From: Musa acuminata AAA Group
Taxonomy: Eukaryota; Streptophyta; Magnoliopsida; Zingiberales; Musaceae
Reading direction: 5' to 3'
Length of the DNA stretch: 64,000 nucleotides
NCBI RefSeq assembly: GCF_036884655.1
Contig: NC_088347.1
Coordinates: 14,765,501 to 14,829,500, forward strand
Part shown: one piece after another, positions 42,388 to 53,590 of the stretch
How the letters are laid out: the number at the start of each line of letters is the position of its first letter
Position numbering within the stretch: the stretch's first letter is position 1
The notes under the pieces: generated by a model
Seen by the model: only the letters and a program-made list of their open reading frames with translations
What the model was told of the DNA's origin: nothing
Database searches by the model: none
Made by a program: the position numbers and the translations under genes

Positions 42388-45300
42388 CCTGCAATCAAAA
42401 TATTTATTAGTCGAGATAAGGAGTCGGCTAGGATGTTACTCTCTCCTTCAATGTGCTCGAATTTGATTTCAACGCCGCTTCCTGTTATGTAGTCTACGAA
42501 GGCCATCCATCTCACCCTAGATGGTTTGTTCTGAGAGGATTTGTTGAAGAAGCTTATGATTGCCTGGCAGTCAGTTCTTATGATAATTTCCCTTTTATCC
42601 AGGAAGTAAATTTTTAATGCTTCAAGGGTCTTCATAACCGCATGCATTTTGGCATCTATGGTGGACTTGATTGGGTTGTACCTTCCACTGGCGTATGCGC
42701 ATATTTTTTTCTGTATTTCTGGGGTCGTATTTCTGTTTCTTCCATTTGCAAATTCCTCCCCAACCTTCCATACATCCATCTGTTTCTAGGATTATGAAAC
42801 ATTCCTCAGGGGGTACTTCCAAGTCAGGAAGGTTCTGTACCAGGTTTTTGATCTTCCTGACTAGCTTCCAGTCCTGCTCATTCATTCTTTTCTCACCAGT
42901 TGGGCTTGTTTTTGAATACAGCGGGCCTAATAGTTTGCCTAGGTTGGGTATATAGCTTCTTGCATAATTCAGAATTCCCAACCATGATCTAAGACCCTTC
43001 TTTATCATGAGGTCTTTTTCTTGATACTCAGCGATCCTTTTGATGATATGGGGTTGCAGCTTGATTTTTGAATTACCCAGGACTGCTCCAAGAAACTCGA
43101 TTTCTCTTACTGCAATCTTCATTTTTGTTGGGCTTAGAATAAGACCGTTTTCTTGACATATTTCCAACATTTTGGTGAGATGTTGCCCATGCTCCTTCTC
43201 ATTTTTTGAGAACACAAGTATGTCATCTATGTACACAGCAATAAATTGTTCTGTACCTCTGAAACAGTTGTCCATTTTCCTTTGGAATATAGCAGGGGCA
43301 TTCTTAAGACCGAATGGCATTGCAAGCCATTCGTATAATCCTTCGGGAACCCAGAATGCAGTCCATTCGATTGAATCTGGGTGCATTGCGACTTGATGGA
43401 AACCAGATTTTAAGTCAAATTTTGAATAAATTTTGCTGTTACTAACCTTCTTGAGTATTGTGTTGATACCGGGAAGGCTGTATTGGTCCTTTTCAGTAAT
43501 GTCGTTAAGCCTCTTGTAGTTGAAGACCATCCTTTCCTTCCCCTTTCTTTCTGTTCCTGTTATGGGGTCCACTGTAGTTCCTGAGTTGACAATTATAGCC
43601 GTAGTTCTATGCTTGCTTTTACTTGGTCTAATGATCCCGATCTCTAGTAGCGCTTTCACATGTTTGGAAAAGGCTTCTTTTGCTTGTGGTGTCAGATGTC
43701 TAAGAGGTTTATCTTCTACCACAAAGTCTGGATTCTTAATTTCCAGCTTGCATGTTATTTTGTTCTTTTTCCAGTATTTGAGGGGATCTTCTCCAATATA
43801 TCCTTGGGCCTTTAATTGATCCAATAGGCTTCCAAACTTGGCCTTTATGCTTTCATTACTTTGTTGAGTTTCTGCTGAATATAGCACTGATTCCTGGATC
43901 TGGATATAATCATCCTCTTCCAGATCTAGCTCCTCTATTGCTGTGGCTGTTGAGATGTAGGGCAGAGTGTTAATAGTTGTCAGGTTTTTATAGAATGTGA
44001 CAGTGTTACCTTCAATCCTTACTCCTCCCTGCATTGCCCTTATGAAATTACAGCCTATTATCATTTGAATGTCATCCCCGAGCTTCATTGGAAATGCATA
44101 AGTGTATGGTATTCTGAAACTGTTATTTCCAATAGTCATCCTTCCTCCCCTTAACTTCTTGTTTGCTGTTGTTTTAGAGGTAATCCCACTGAAGTGCACT
44201 ACATAGGGATTTTCCTCTATTGCAGCTTTTGGTACAGCCCTTTCGTCTATACAGCAAGTTGTAGCTCCTGTGTCCAATATAGCGTTAATTTTAAAAAGGG
44301 AAATATTTAGGATTTCCATATGTACCTTTAAGTTGAAGAGCATGTTCTTAGATTTTCTTGATCCTCCAGTTTCTTTTGTCTCCATAGAAAGAACCTTTTG
44401 AGTTTCTTCCTCTAAAAGAACAAGAGCCTCTTCATCCTCTTCACTTTCTTCAATTTTTACCTTCCCGAGCCTTTGTATTTCTCTTAGGAGGTCTGCCTTT
44501 TCCAGTCTCAACCTGTCTACTTCCAGGATTTCTTCTTCCAGTTTACTGTATTTTTCTTTTAGTTCTGATAGTTCATTTCTGAGGTTGAGATTTTCTTGTG
44601 CTATGGCTATGGATTGAGCATGCGCTTCTTCTAATTCCTTGGCCTTTTGTTGCTCGAATTCCACGGTCATTTTGAGCCTTCGTATCTCAGCTTCACAATG
44701 ATTAATAAAATCTTGTTGTGTTTGAAGCAAGTTTCTAGGTTCATACCTCGGAGGTTCTTCCATCATGACAGGTGTTCTTTTGTCAAAATAGTATATACTG
44801 CACATTCCGCAAGAGGTGATTTTGCATAGAGGACAATGCCTCCTATGTCTCCTTTGTGATTTTCTTTTACAGCATTTGCATTCTTCTAGTACTGATGGTA
44901 GCTTTGTGTTGATTTCCCATATATGCCTGCATTCCGCTTGTTCTTGAGAGACTTGTATCCTTGCCCTGTATCCTGTCTCAGGACCTATCCACCAAGTTCT
45001 ACTATCTTCTACTAGAGCAAAAATTTTGTGGGTGAAGGAGTGAATACCGTGTTGTAGGTCTTCTGCATCTTCTCCTTCAGATATTGAGTAGATAGCATCG
45101 CTTTGGTTTTCTCCTTCCTGGACAGATAGTATTTCATATTCTTCAGGGATATCTAGTTGTTCAAATATAGCTACCCTTTTGATATTTTTTTTGTCATTAG
45201 GACATTCTCTTGCATAGTGTCCTTCTTCCCCGCAGAGATAGCATTTGCATTTTTTATTTCTTATCAAATGCTTTCTCTTTTCGATTCTTGCATGAGATGA

Positions 45301-47391
45301 GTGGGGTTTGCCTTTGTATGTTGTAGATCTTCTCACCCCGTATTTCCTTTCTGGTTTACTGTAATATCCTGGGATAGGAATTTCACTGCAAAAGGATAAA
45401 TCCTTTAATGCTCTTCTAAACGCAGCATCCTTGCATTCTGATTCCAAGTATTTATAGGAGAAAAGGATCCTTGGGATTACTCCTATAGTATTTCCTCTGT
45501 ATTTTGCTTCGAATGCAGCTTTAATTCTTTTTCCCAATTCTCCTGGCATTTTGGACCATAGTTTTTCTGATAATTCAGGTCCTAAAAACATCCTTCCGGT
45601 TTTGGATGCTAACCTCATATAGTCATTTAGAAATTGAATAATATGCTTGAGGTTAGTACAGGATAACCTTTCAAGATCTCTGTAGGCCTCTTCTTGTGCT
45701 GTAGTTGATCCTTGAAATGGGTCTTCAAGTATAAAGATGGTCCTTAGTTGCGAGAGGATGTTTTGTGTTCCTCCTGTTCCATCTGCATTGGCAAGAAGCT
45801 GTTGGTATTCATCTGGGTAGGCCATTCGCCATTGAATCCACGCCAGTTTTTCTGCTTCTCCAAGTAAATTTTCAATAAACTCCATTTTTGCCAGTGGGTC
45901 AGTAAATCCTTGTAAAGATACTAGATTTTTTGTTATTGATTCCCACCTCATAAATACCTCATCAAACATCCCTAATTGAGATGGGATGATAAATATTGCC
46001 CCCTGTTGTTGGAATGCTGAAGGAAGGTTCCAGGCTTCAGAAAAGTTTTTCGCTTTGTACTTCGGTTGTTGCCTTGAGTATCCTTCATACTCTGGCCTTT
46101 GACTTGTGGATTCTATGTTTACTGCTGGGGGGTAGTTTATTGGCCCCATAGTTGAGTCCGAAGGAGGCCTGTAATTTGAAATAGCAGATGATGAATATAC
46201 CTGATGGGATAATTTTGCTAATTGGGGGTATTCCATCACTAATTCTTCTTCTAATCCTGCTGCGATTAGTTCTCGTCGAGGCCTTTGAGGATATGGCATT
46301 TCTACTTCCTCCCTTGAGTCATTAATATTTTGGAAGTAAAAGTTTAGATCTTTTTGTAGTTCTTCTGCCTCGTTTTCTTCATCACTGGAAAGTTGAATGT
46401 TGACGGCTATTGTGTGACTTTGTATCTCTTCTTCGTCACTGAACGTTTCATCGTCAACGTTGTTGTACTGGATCCTACTGGATGTTGATGCAGCTTTGTA
46501 ATTTTCAGAACTGATCGAAATTCTCCCATCGATCAGGTTTCGGCTTCTGAGCTCAACAGGTTGCATGGGAATCGAGACCTGCGTAGGCCTGATCATCCAG
46601 TCTCTTCCTCGAATTTCTGTTGTGGAGTACCTCCTACCTGGCAAAGCTCTTACGCCATGGCTTGTTAGGTAGTCCACCACCCCTGAAATTTCATATGCAA
46701 AGGCGACATTCGGGGTATTTGAAAGTCGCCCTACCAATCCCCTGGTGATTAATAAATTGGCCTCTCCATTCTGCCATGTATCATAACCATGGGTTAGTAT
46801 TGAGAGTTGTATGTTACGGTAGAAATCTCCTACCGTCATCATGGTGTCTGGTACCACGTAGACTAATTGACTCCCTCTAGTCAGGTCTACTTCCATAGTT
46901 GCAATGATGGACCTGTCGTCAGCCCATCTGTTGTCGCGGAACACCAATAGTGCTAGTGTTCCTTCTTCTTGTCGGTGGAGTGTTTGGATCCTTGCTTGAA
47001 GGATCCCTAGATGAATGTATCTCATCCCACTCCGGATCAGTTGGTCAAAACTTCGTTCTTGTATAAAAGCCCTGTCTTCCTGGTTATTTGTGACCAACAT
47101 GGCTTCTTCAGACCTGTGTGTGTAGACCCTATGATGTACATCATCTCTTCTTGAATGATATAGCACCTCAGCAGGCGCTATTGTAGCCCTTTCCCTCATA
47201 GATAATTGTAGTTGTGCTTGAGGGTCTATCTGTTGTTCCAGAATTTGTATATTTGAGTCCGTATTTCTGGAGATAAGCTGCCCGAGTCGCCTTCTGGCGT
47301 TGAATATTCTCCTCTGGTTCCTTCGGTAATTCCTGATTTGGTCTTCCACGAGAGGAGTTGATGTAGACACCTCTTGAGTTCTGGTAGTCAT
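42114..47391 (-). pseudogene. ORF3 polyprotein, frameshifted, copy R4
   Basis: Native ATG at 47,391 and full domain content. A run of six T (plus strand) has become seven at 42,704-42,710, shifting the frame inside RNase H; the shifted product ends at 42,622. The downstream frame continues from about 42,779 to the native stop. The RNase H catalytic Glu codon at 42,648-42,650 has become Lys. Further changes: Phe-to-Ser and Arg-to-Gln in the movement region, and Pro-to-Ser and Glu-to-Lys just before the protease motif. RNase H is lost twice over. Confidence 0.92.
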
Positions 47392-47774
47392 TTCCTTGCT
47401 TCTTGGAAAATTTTTATGGGGTCTTTAAAGACCAGAATTTTTCCTTTTGCCTCTTTAGGTCTTTCCGAAGGACCTAAGTTGAGGTTTGCTAGTCTGGAGA
47501 TGAGTTCGTCCGGTACTACTTGGGATTGTATGGGTTTTGATTGTTGCAACTCCCGTATTGTCTGTAGTTCCGTTCGTATTCCTTTTATGTCCTCAGCTAT
47601 CTGTATTAAAAGCTGTATTTGCACGTTGTGCTGTTTAATTACAGCTGTCTGGTGGCTGAGAGTTCCCGGACAATCACTGGTTTTAAGAAAACCGAGTGAC
47701 GGGGGATCAATGGATTCAGTGGCCTTAAGAGCTTCTTTGTAGGATTCGGTACTCCTTGAGGATATGTGGCTCAT
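47388..47774 (-). CDS. Badnavirus ORF2 protein, copy R4 (128 aa)
   Basis: Full length, same as the F2b form by eye, with ATGA overlaps on both sides. The native promoter is missing because filler J6 replaces it upstream of the leader. Confidence 0.85.
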   Translation of the reverse strand: MSHISSRSTESYKEALKATESIDPPSLGFLKTSDCPGTLSHQTAVIKQHNVQIQLLIQIAEDIKGIRTELQTIRELQQSKPIQSQVVPDELISRLANLNLGPSERPKEAKGKILVFKDPIKIFQEARK

Positions 47775-48202
47775 CCAAAAATTTGCTTTTCTATTTTGGA
47801 TAGTAAGATTTCAATCCTTTGGAGTTTTTGATCGAGGTTTCGTGAAAGCCGTAAGGCTTCTTCTTCAATAAGCCTAGATTGCTTAGTTATTTCAAACAAC
47901 AGTTTCTGAACTTCAGTTTGGGTGAGAGGCTTATTTTCAACAAATAAGGAGGTTAATGTTTTTACTGAGGATTCAAGCCTTTTAATCCTATGCTCAAGGT
48001 TTTGTTTTTCTTCAAGCAGGAGCTTAAAGTTTCTTAGATTTACTCTACTTGAGAGACAAGTTCGGTCGTAAATAACTGAAATGTTGTGGGCAAGTTCCTT
48101 TTGGGTAGGTTTTGAAGTCTCAGCTAGATTTAAGTAATCAAGATGGGAGGTATGAGAGTCGGTATACCACTTCTGAATAGATTCTTCCCAAAGCTTAGAC
48201 AT
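47771..48202 (-). CDS. Badnavirus ORF1 protein, copy R4 (143 aa)
   Basis: Full-length P1-like frame, same as R3 by eye. Leader and primer site are present upstream to 48,513, but no TATA box, so transcription would have to start elsewhere. Confidence 0.85.
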   Translation of the reverse strand: MSKLWEESIQKWYTDSHTSHLDYLNLAETSKPTQKELAHNISVIYDRTCLSSRVNLRNFKLLLEEKQNLEHRIKRLESSVKTLTSLFVENKPLTQTEVQKLLFEITKQSRLIEEEALRLSRNLDQKLQRIEILLSKIEKQIFG

Positions 48203-48397
48203 ATACTAGATATGCATGAGCTTAATTCTACTTACTTTCTTAACTTTAGAGGGCTTGCGTCAAAGGTCTTACTGCGGTTCCCTGACCTAATTGCCTTCCT
48301 CGGGCTCCTCACAAGTTTAGATTGCAAGAGAAATCAATTTCATGTATATATAGCATTAATATCATAAGCAAAGTAAGAGACTATATCAAAACGGTAG

Positions 48398-48409
48398 GCT
48401 CTGATACCA
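48398..48409 (-). promoter_or_regulatory. Primer-binding site, copy R4
   Basis: TGGTATCAGAGC on the minus strand, 7,024 bases from the R3 site. Confidence 0.92.
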
Positions 48410-48513
48410 AAATGGGGAAGCGAATACAACCAAAAACAACCAAAAAAATTTGTAAATAAGAGATACATTCAAGCTCGCATTCTGTAAGAAATAGTAAGCA
48501 TAAAGAACGAGAA

Positions 48514-48727
48514 TGACCATGGCGTAATTGCCATAAACAAGACATTTGGTTCCTTGGCCATTTATTTACCAGTTGGTTATCAGAGATACAACTTAATGTA
48601 TCTCTTCCTGTATACTAATTTATTAGACAATGTAATAAATTGTAATTTTCATTCATTCAAGTAAATAAGCTTGGGGGGTAGTTTATAATAACCAAGTTGA
48701 GTTGTAAGCAATAAGACAACTCAAGCT
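48514..48727. repeat. Filler J6 between R4 and F4
   Basis: A 214-base spacer. Shreds of ORF3 are visible: 'ccatggcgtaa' just after the R4 edge and 'ggggggtagttta' at 48,673-48,685, from opposite strands. The rest is AT-rich and unassigned. Confidence 0.65.
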
Positions 48728-49880
48728 CTGTTTCAGAGGTACAGAACAATTTATTGCTGTGTACATAGATGACATACTTGTGTTCTCAAAAAATGAGAAG
48801 GAGCATGGGCAACATCTCACCAAAATGTTGGAAATATGTCAAGAAAACGGTCTTATTCTAAGCCCAACAAAAATGAAGATTGCAGTAAGAGAAATCGAGT
48901 TTCTTGGAGCAGTCCTGGGTAATTCAAAAATCAAGCTGCAACCCCATATCATCAAAAGGATCGCTGAGTATCAAGAAAAAGACCTCATGATAAAGAAGGG
49001 TCTTAGATCATGGTTGGGAATTCTGAATTATGCAAGAAGCTATATACCCAACCTAGGCAAACTATTAGGCCCGCTGTATTCAAAAACAAGCCCAACTGGT
49101 GAGAAAAGAATGAATGAGCAGGACTGGAAGCTAGTCAGGAAGATCAAAAACCTGGTACAGAACCTTCCTGACTTGGAAGTACCCCCTGAGGAATGTTTCA
49201 TAATCCTAGAAACAGATGGATGTATGGAAGGTTGGGGAGGAATTTGCAAATGGAAGAAACAGAAATACGACCCCAGAAATACAGAAAAAATATGCGCATA
49301 CGCCAGTGGAAGGTACAACCCAATCAAGTCCACCATAGATGCCGAAATGCATGCGGTTATGAAGACCCTTGAAGCATTAAAAATTTACTTCCTGGATAAA
49401 AGGGAAATTATCATAAGAACTGACTGCCAGGCAATCATAAGCTTCTTCAACAAATCCTCTCAGAACAAACCATCTAGGGTGAGATGGATGGCCTTCGTAG
49501 ACTACATAACAGGAAGCGGCGTTGAAATCAAATTCGAGCACATTGAAGGAGAGAGTAACATCCTAGCCGACTCCTTATCTCGACTAATAAATATTTTGAT
49601 TGCAGGATGGCCAAACGAATCACTCTGCCTACTTCTAGAAGCGACACAGGAAGTTCAAGCCAAACCCAACCCCAAGGCCGTTACTCATTTGAATCAACTA
49701 ATGAATCAAGTGACCTCCTCCTACAATACCAACAGGAGATGGATAGACTCACATCCGGAACACGTGGAGGACTCTCTTTCAGCAAAATGGGATTATCTGA
49801 AAGGAGGCTCGGAGCAATTCAAAAGGAAGCCTCCAGACAAGCACTTGAGGCATTGCAGCAATTCTTCAACATCCACTTAA
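48728..49880 (+). pseudogene. ORF3 C-terminal fragment, copy F4
   Basis: Begins a few codons before the RT YIDD motif and runs open through the RT connection, RNase H and tail to the normal stop. The frame's first ATG at 48,759 replaces the Val before YIDD only because of codon choice in the filler-adjacent frame and is not a viral start. Domains upstream are absent. RNase H residues look intact. Confidence 0.87.
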
Positions 49881-50032
49881 TCAAGACTAAAGAGTATCAG
49901 AGAAGGAGCGGTGGAAAAGACAACTGGTACAGAGACTGGTTACCAGTCGTTCTTCAACAACAACGACAACTGGAGGAGGCCCTATCTCTGGTAAAAGACG
50001 TCTCACAAAGAACAACCAGCTTCAGCCTTTAG
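49607..50032 (+). CDS. Badnaviral ORF4-like protein, copy F4 (141 aa)
   Basis: Common form, open, with acceptor-like site and strong start context. No leader donor lies upstream on this strand. Confidence 0.5.
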   Translation: MAKRITLPTSRSDTGSSSQTQPQGRYSFESTNESSDLLLQYQQEMDRLTSGTRGGLSFSKMGLSERRLGAIQKEASRQALEALQQFFNIHLIKTKEYQRRSGGKDNWYRDWLPVVLQQQRQLEEALSLVKDVSQRTTSFSL

Positions 50033-50385
50033 GGAATGGCGGACCCCTACAATCAGCTGAAGGAATCCACTTTCTCTTCGCCGCCAAATAAAGACAAGTG
50101 AAGCTTCCGGGAACCACTTGTAGTGTCCACCAGCTGGCAACAGCTGGATGTATTTACTTTCCTTAGTGTTTAAGTGAGAAAGAGCTGAGCCTCGGGGAGC
50201 CGCTCGTAGTGTCTGCCAGCTGGAAACAGCTGGATGCATTTACTTTCCTTAGTGTTTAAGCAAAACGAGCTGAGCCTCGGGGAGCCGCTCAGTTCGAAAG
50301 CTGGCAACAGCTGGACAAAGGAATATAAAAGGAACGGATATAAGTGCGATGGGGCCCAATGAGCACCCGGCTTTATCCTTCCTTT

Positions 50386-50395
50386 CTATATAAAC
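50386..50395 (+). promoter_or_regulatory. Viral promoter TATA box, copy F4
   Basis: 'CTATATAAAC'. Transcription would run right through the primer site and then across the R5/F5 inverted repeat, so its RNA could fold into a hairpin of about 1.37 kb. Confidence 0.7.
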
Positions 50396-50608
50396 CCTCG
50401 CCCAGACTCTTGCAAGGCATCGGTCGAAAAACCAGAGTCTTACTTGAGTAGAAAAACCAATCTGTAAGCCTTTCAGCAATCCTTTGTAAGCAATTTAAGC
50501 TTTCTTCTCGTTCTTTATGCTTACTATTTCTTACAGAATGCGAGCTTGAATGTATCTCTTATTTACAAATTTTTTTGGTTGTTTTTGGTTGTATTCGCTT
50601 CCCCATTT

Positions 50609-50620
50609 TGGTATCAGAGC
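50609..50620 (+). promoter_or_regulatory. Primer-binding site at the F4/R5 junction
   Basis: TGGTATCAGAGC, complete, but the following leader is replaced by reversed ORF3 sequence from 50,621. Confidence 0.88.
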
Positions 50621-51986
50621 AAAAATTTTGTGGGTGAAGGAGTGAATACCGTGTTGTAGGTCTTCTGCATCTTCTCCTTCAGATATTGAGTAGATAGCAT
50701 CGCTTTGGTTTTCTCCTTCCTGGACAGATAGTATTTCATATTCTTCAGGGATATCTAGTTGTTCAAATATAGCTACCCTTTTGATATTTTTTTTGTCATT
50801 AGGACATTCTCTTGCATAGTGTCCTTCTTCCCCGCAGAGATAGCATTTGCATTTTTTATTTCTTATCAAATGCTTTCTCTTTTCGATTCTTGCATGAGAT
50901 GAGTGGGGTTTGCCTTTGTATGTTGTAGATCTTCTCACCCCGTATTTCCTTTCTGGTTTACTGTAATATCCTGGGATAGGAATTTCACTGCAAAAGGATA
51001 AATCCTTTAATGCTCTTCTAAACGCAGCATCCTTGCATTCTGATTCCAAGTATTTATAGGAGAAAAGGATCCTTGGGATTACTCCTATAGTATTTCCTCT
51101 GTATTTTGCTTCGAATGCAGCTTTAATTCTTTTTCCCAATTCTCCTGGCATTTTGGACCATAGTTTTTCTGATAATTCAGGTCCTAAAAACATCCTTCCG
51201 GTTTTGGATGCTAACCTCATATAGTCATTTAGAAATTGAATAATATGCTTGAGGTTAGTACAGGATAACATTTCAAGATCTCTGTAGGCCTCTTCTTGTG
51301 CTGTAGTTGATCCTTGAAATGGGTCTTCAAGTATAAAGATGGTCCTTAGTTGCGAGAGGATGTTTTGTGTTCCTCCTGTTCCATCTGCATTGGCAAGAAG
51401 CTGTTGGTATTCATCTGGGTAGGCCATTCGCCATTGAATCCACGCCAGTTTTTCTGCTTCTCCAAGTAAATTTTCAATAAACTCCATTTTTGCCAATGGG
51501 TCAGTAAATCCTTGTAAAGATACTAGATTTTTTGTTATTGATTCCCACCTCATAAATACCTCATCAAACATCCCTAATTGAGATGGGATGATAAATATTG
51601 CCCCCTGTTGTTGGAATGCTGAAGGAAGGTTCCAGGCTTCAGAAAAGTTTTTCGCTTTGTACTTCGGTTGTTGCCTTGAGTATCCTTCATACTCTGGCCT
51701 TTGACTTGTGGATTCTATGTTTACTGCTGGGGGGTAGTTTATTGGCCCCATAGTTGAGTCCGAAGGAGGCCTGTAATTTGAAATAGCAGATGATGAATAT
51801 ACCTGATGGGATAATTTTGCTAATTGGGGGTATTCCATCACTAATTCTTCTTCTAATCCTGCTGCGATTAGTTCTCGTCGAGGCCTTTGAGGATATGGCA
51901 TTTCTACTTCCTCCCTTGAGTCATTAATATTTTGGAAGTAAAAGTTTAGATCTTTTTGTAGTTCTTCTGCCTCGTTTTCTTCATCA
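50616..51986 (-). pseudogene. ORF3 middle fragment, copy R5
   Basis: Minus-strand piece covering the end of the movement region, the coat region and the zinc knuckle; open in frame. Both ends are direct joins without filler: AGAGC shared with F4 at 50,616-50,620 and CA shared with F5 at 51,985-51,986. One Arg-to-Met change. It forms an inverted repeat with 52,220-53,590 of F5. Confidence 0.9.
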
Positions 51987-53590
51987 GAAATTCGAGGAAG
52001 AGACTGGATGATCAGGCCTACGCAGGTCTCGATTCCCATGCAACCTGTTGAGCTCAGAAGCCGAAACCTGATCGATGGGAGAATTTCGATCAGTTTTGAA
52101 AATTACAAAGCTGCATCAACATCCAGTAGGATCCAGAACAACAACGTTGACGATGAAACGTTCAGTGACGAAGAAGAGATACGAAGTCACACAATAGCCG
52201 TCAACATTCAACTTTCCAGTGATGAAGAAAACGAGGCAGAAGAACTACAAAAAGATCTAAACTTTTACTTCCAAAATATTAATGACTCAAGGGAGGAAGT
52301 AGAAATGCCATATCCTCAAAGGCCTCGACGAGAACTAATCGCAGCAGGATTAGAAGAAGAATTAGTGATGGAATACCCCCAATTAGCAAAATTATCCCAT
52401 CAGGTATATTCATCATCTGCTATTTCAAATTACAGGCCTCCTTCGGACTCAACTATGGGGCCAATAAACTACCCCCCAGCAGTAAACATAGAATCCACAA
52501 GTCAAAGGCCAGAGTATGAAGGATACTCAAGGCAACAACCGAAGTACAAAGCGAAAAACTTTTCTGAAGCCTGGAACCTTCCTTCAGCATTCCAACAACA
52601 GGGGGCAATATTTATCATCCCATCTCAATTAGGGATGTTTGATGAGGTATTTATGAGGTGGGAATCAATAACAAAAAATCTAGTATCTTTACAAGGATTT
52701 ACTGACCCATTGGCAAAAATGGAGTTTATTGAAAATTTACTTGGAGAAGCAGAAAAACTGGCGTGGATTCAATGGCGAATGGCCTACCCAGATGAATACC
52801 AACAGCTTCTTGCCAATGCAGATGGAACAGGAGGAACACAAAACATCCTCTCGCAACTAAGGACCATCTTTATACTTGAAGACCCATTTCAAGGATCAAC
52901 TACAGCATAAGAAGAGGCCTACAGAGATCTTGAAAGGTTATCCTGTACTAACCTCAAGCATATTATTCAATTTCTAAATGACTATATGAGGTTAGCATCC
53001 AAAACCGGAAGGATGTTTTTAGGACCTGAATTATCAGAAAAACTATGGTCCAAAATGCCAGGAGAATTGGGAAAAAGAATTAAAGCTGCATTCGAAGCAA
53101 AATACAGAGGAAATACTATAGGAGTAATCCCAAGGATCCTTTTCTCCTATAAATACTTGGAATCAGAATGCAAGGATGCTGCGTTTAGAAGAGCATTAAA
53201 GGATTTATCCTTTTGCAGTGAAATTCCTATCCCAGGATATTACAGTAAACCAGAAAGGAAATACGGGGTGAGAAGATCTACAACATACAAAGGCAAACCC
53301 CACTCATCTCATGCAAGAATCGAAAAGAGAAAGCATTTGATAAGAAATAAAAAATGCAAATGCTATCTCTGCGGGGAAGAAGGACACTATGCAAGAGAAT
53401 GTCCTAATGACAAAAAAAATATCAAAAGGGTAGCTATATTTGAACAACTAGATATCCCTGAAGAATATGAAATACTATCTGTCCAGGAAGGAGAAAACCA
53501 AAGCGATGCTATCTACTCAATATCTGAAGGAGAAGATGCAGAAGACCTACAACACGGTATTCACTCCTTCACCCACAAAATTTTTGCTCT
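50616..53590. repeat. Inverted repeat R5/F5
   Basis: Arms 50,616-51,986 and 52,220-53,590 (1,371 bases each) with a 233-base loop, downstream of the F4 promoter. Confidence 0.9.

Larger units (their letters stand above)
41386..48513 (-). mobile_element. Endogenous badnavirus copy R4
   Basis: Complete unit from the primer site at 48,398-48,409 to the intergenic region joining R3, plus about 100 bases of the upstream intergenic region before filler J6. It lacks the TATA box for its own genes, but its distal intergenic region (41,386-41,990) provides the promoter for R3. ORF3 carries a +1 frameshift and an RNase H substitution. Confidence 0.95.
48728..50620 (+). mobile_element. Endogenous badnavirus copy F4 (partial)
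   Basis: Plus-strand segment from the RT region of ORF3 through RNase H, ORF4, the intergenic region and the primer site. It is cut just after the primer site, where it joins R5 through a five-base overlap (AGAGC). Confidence 0.93.
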
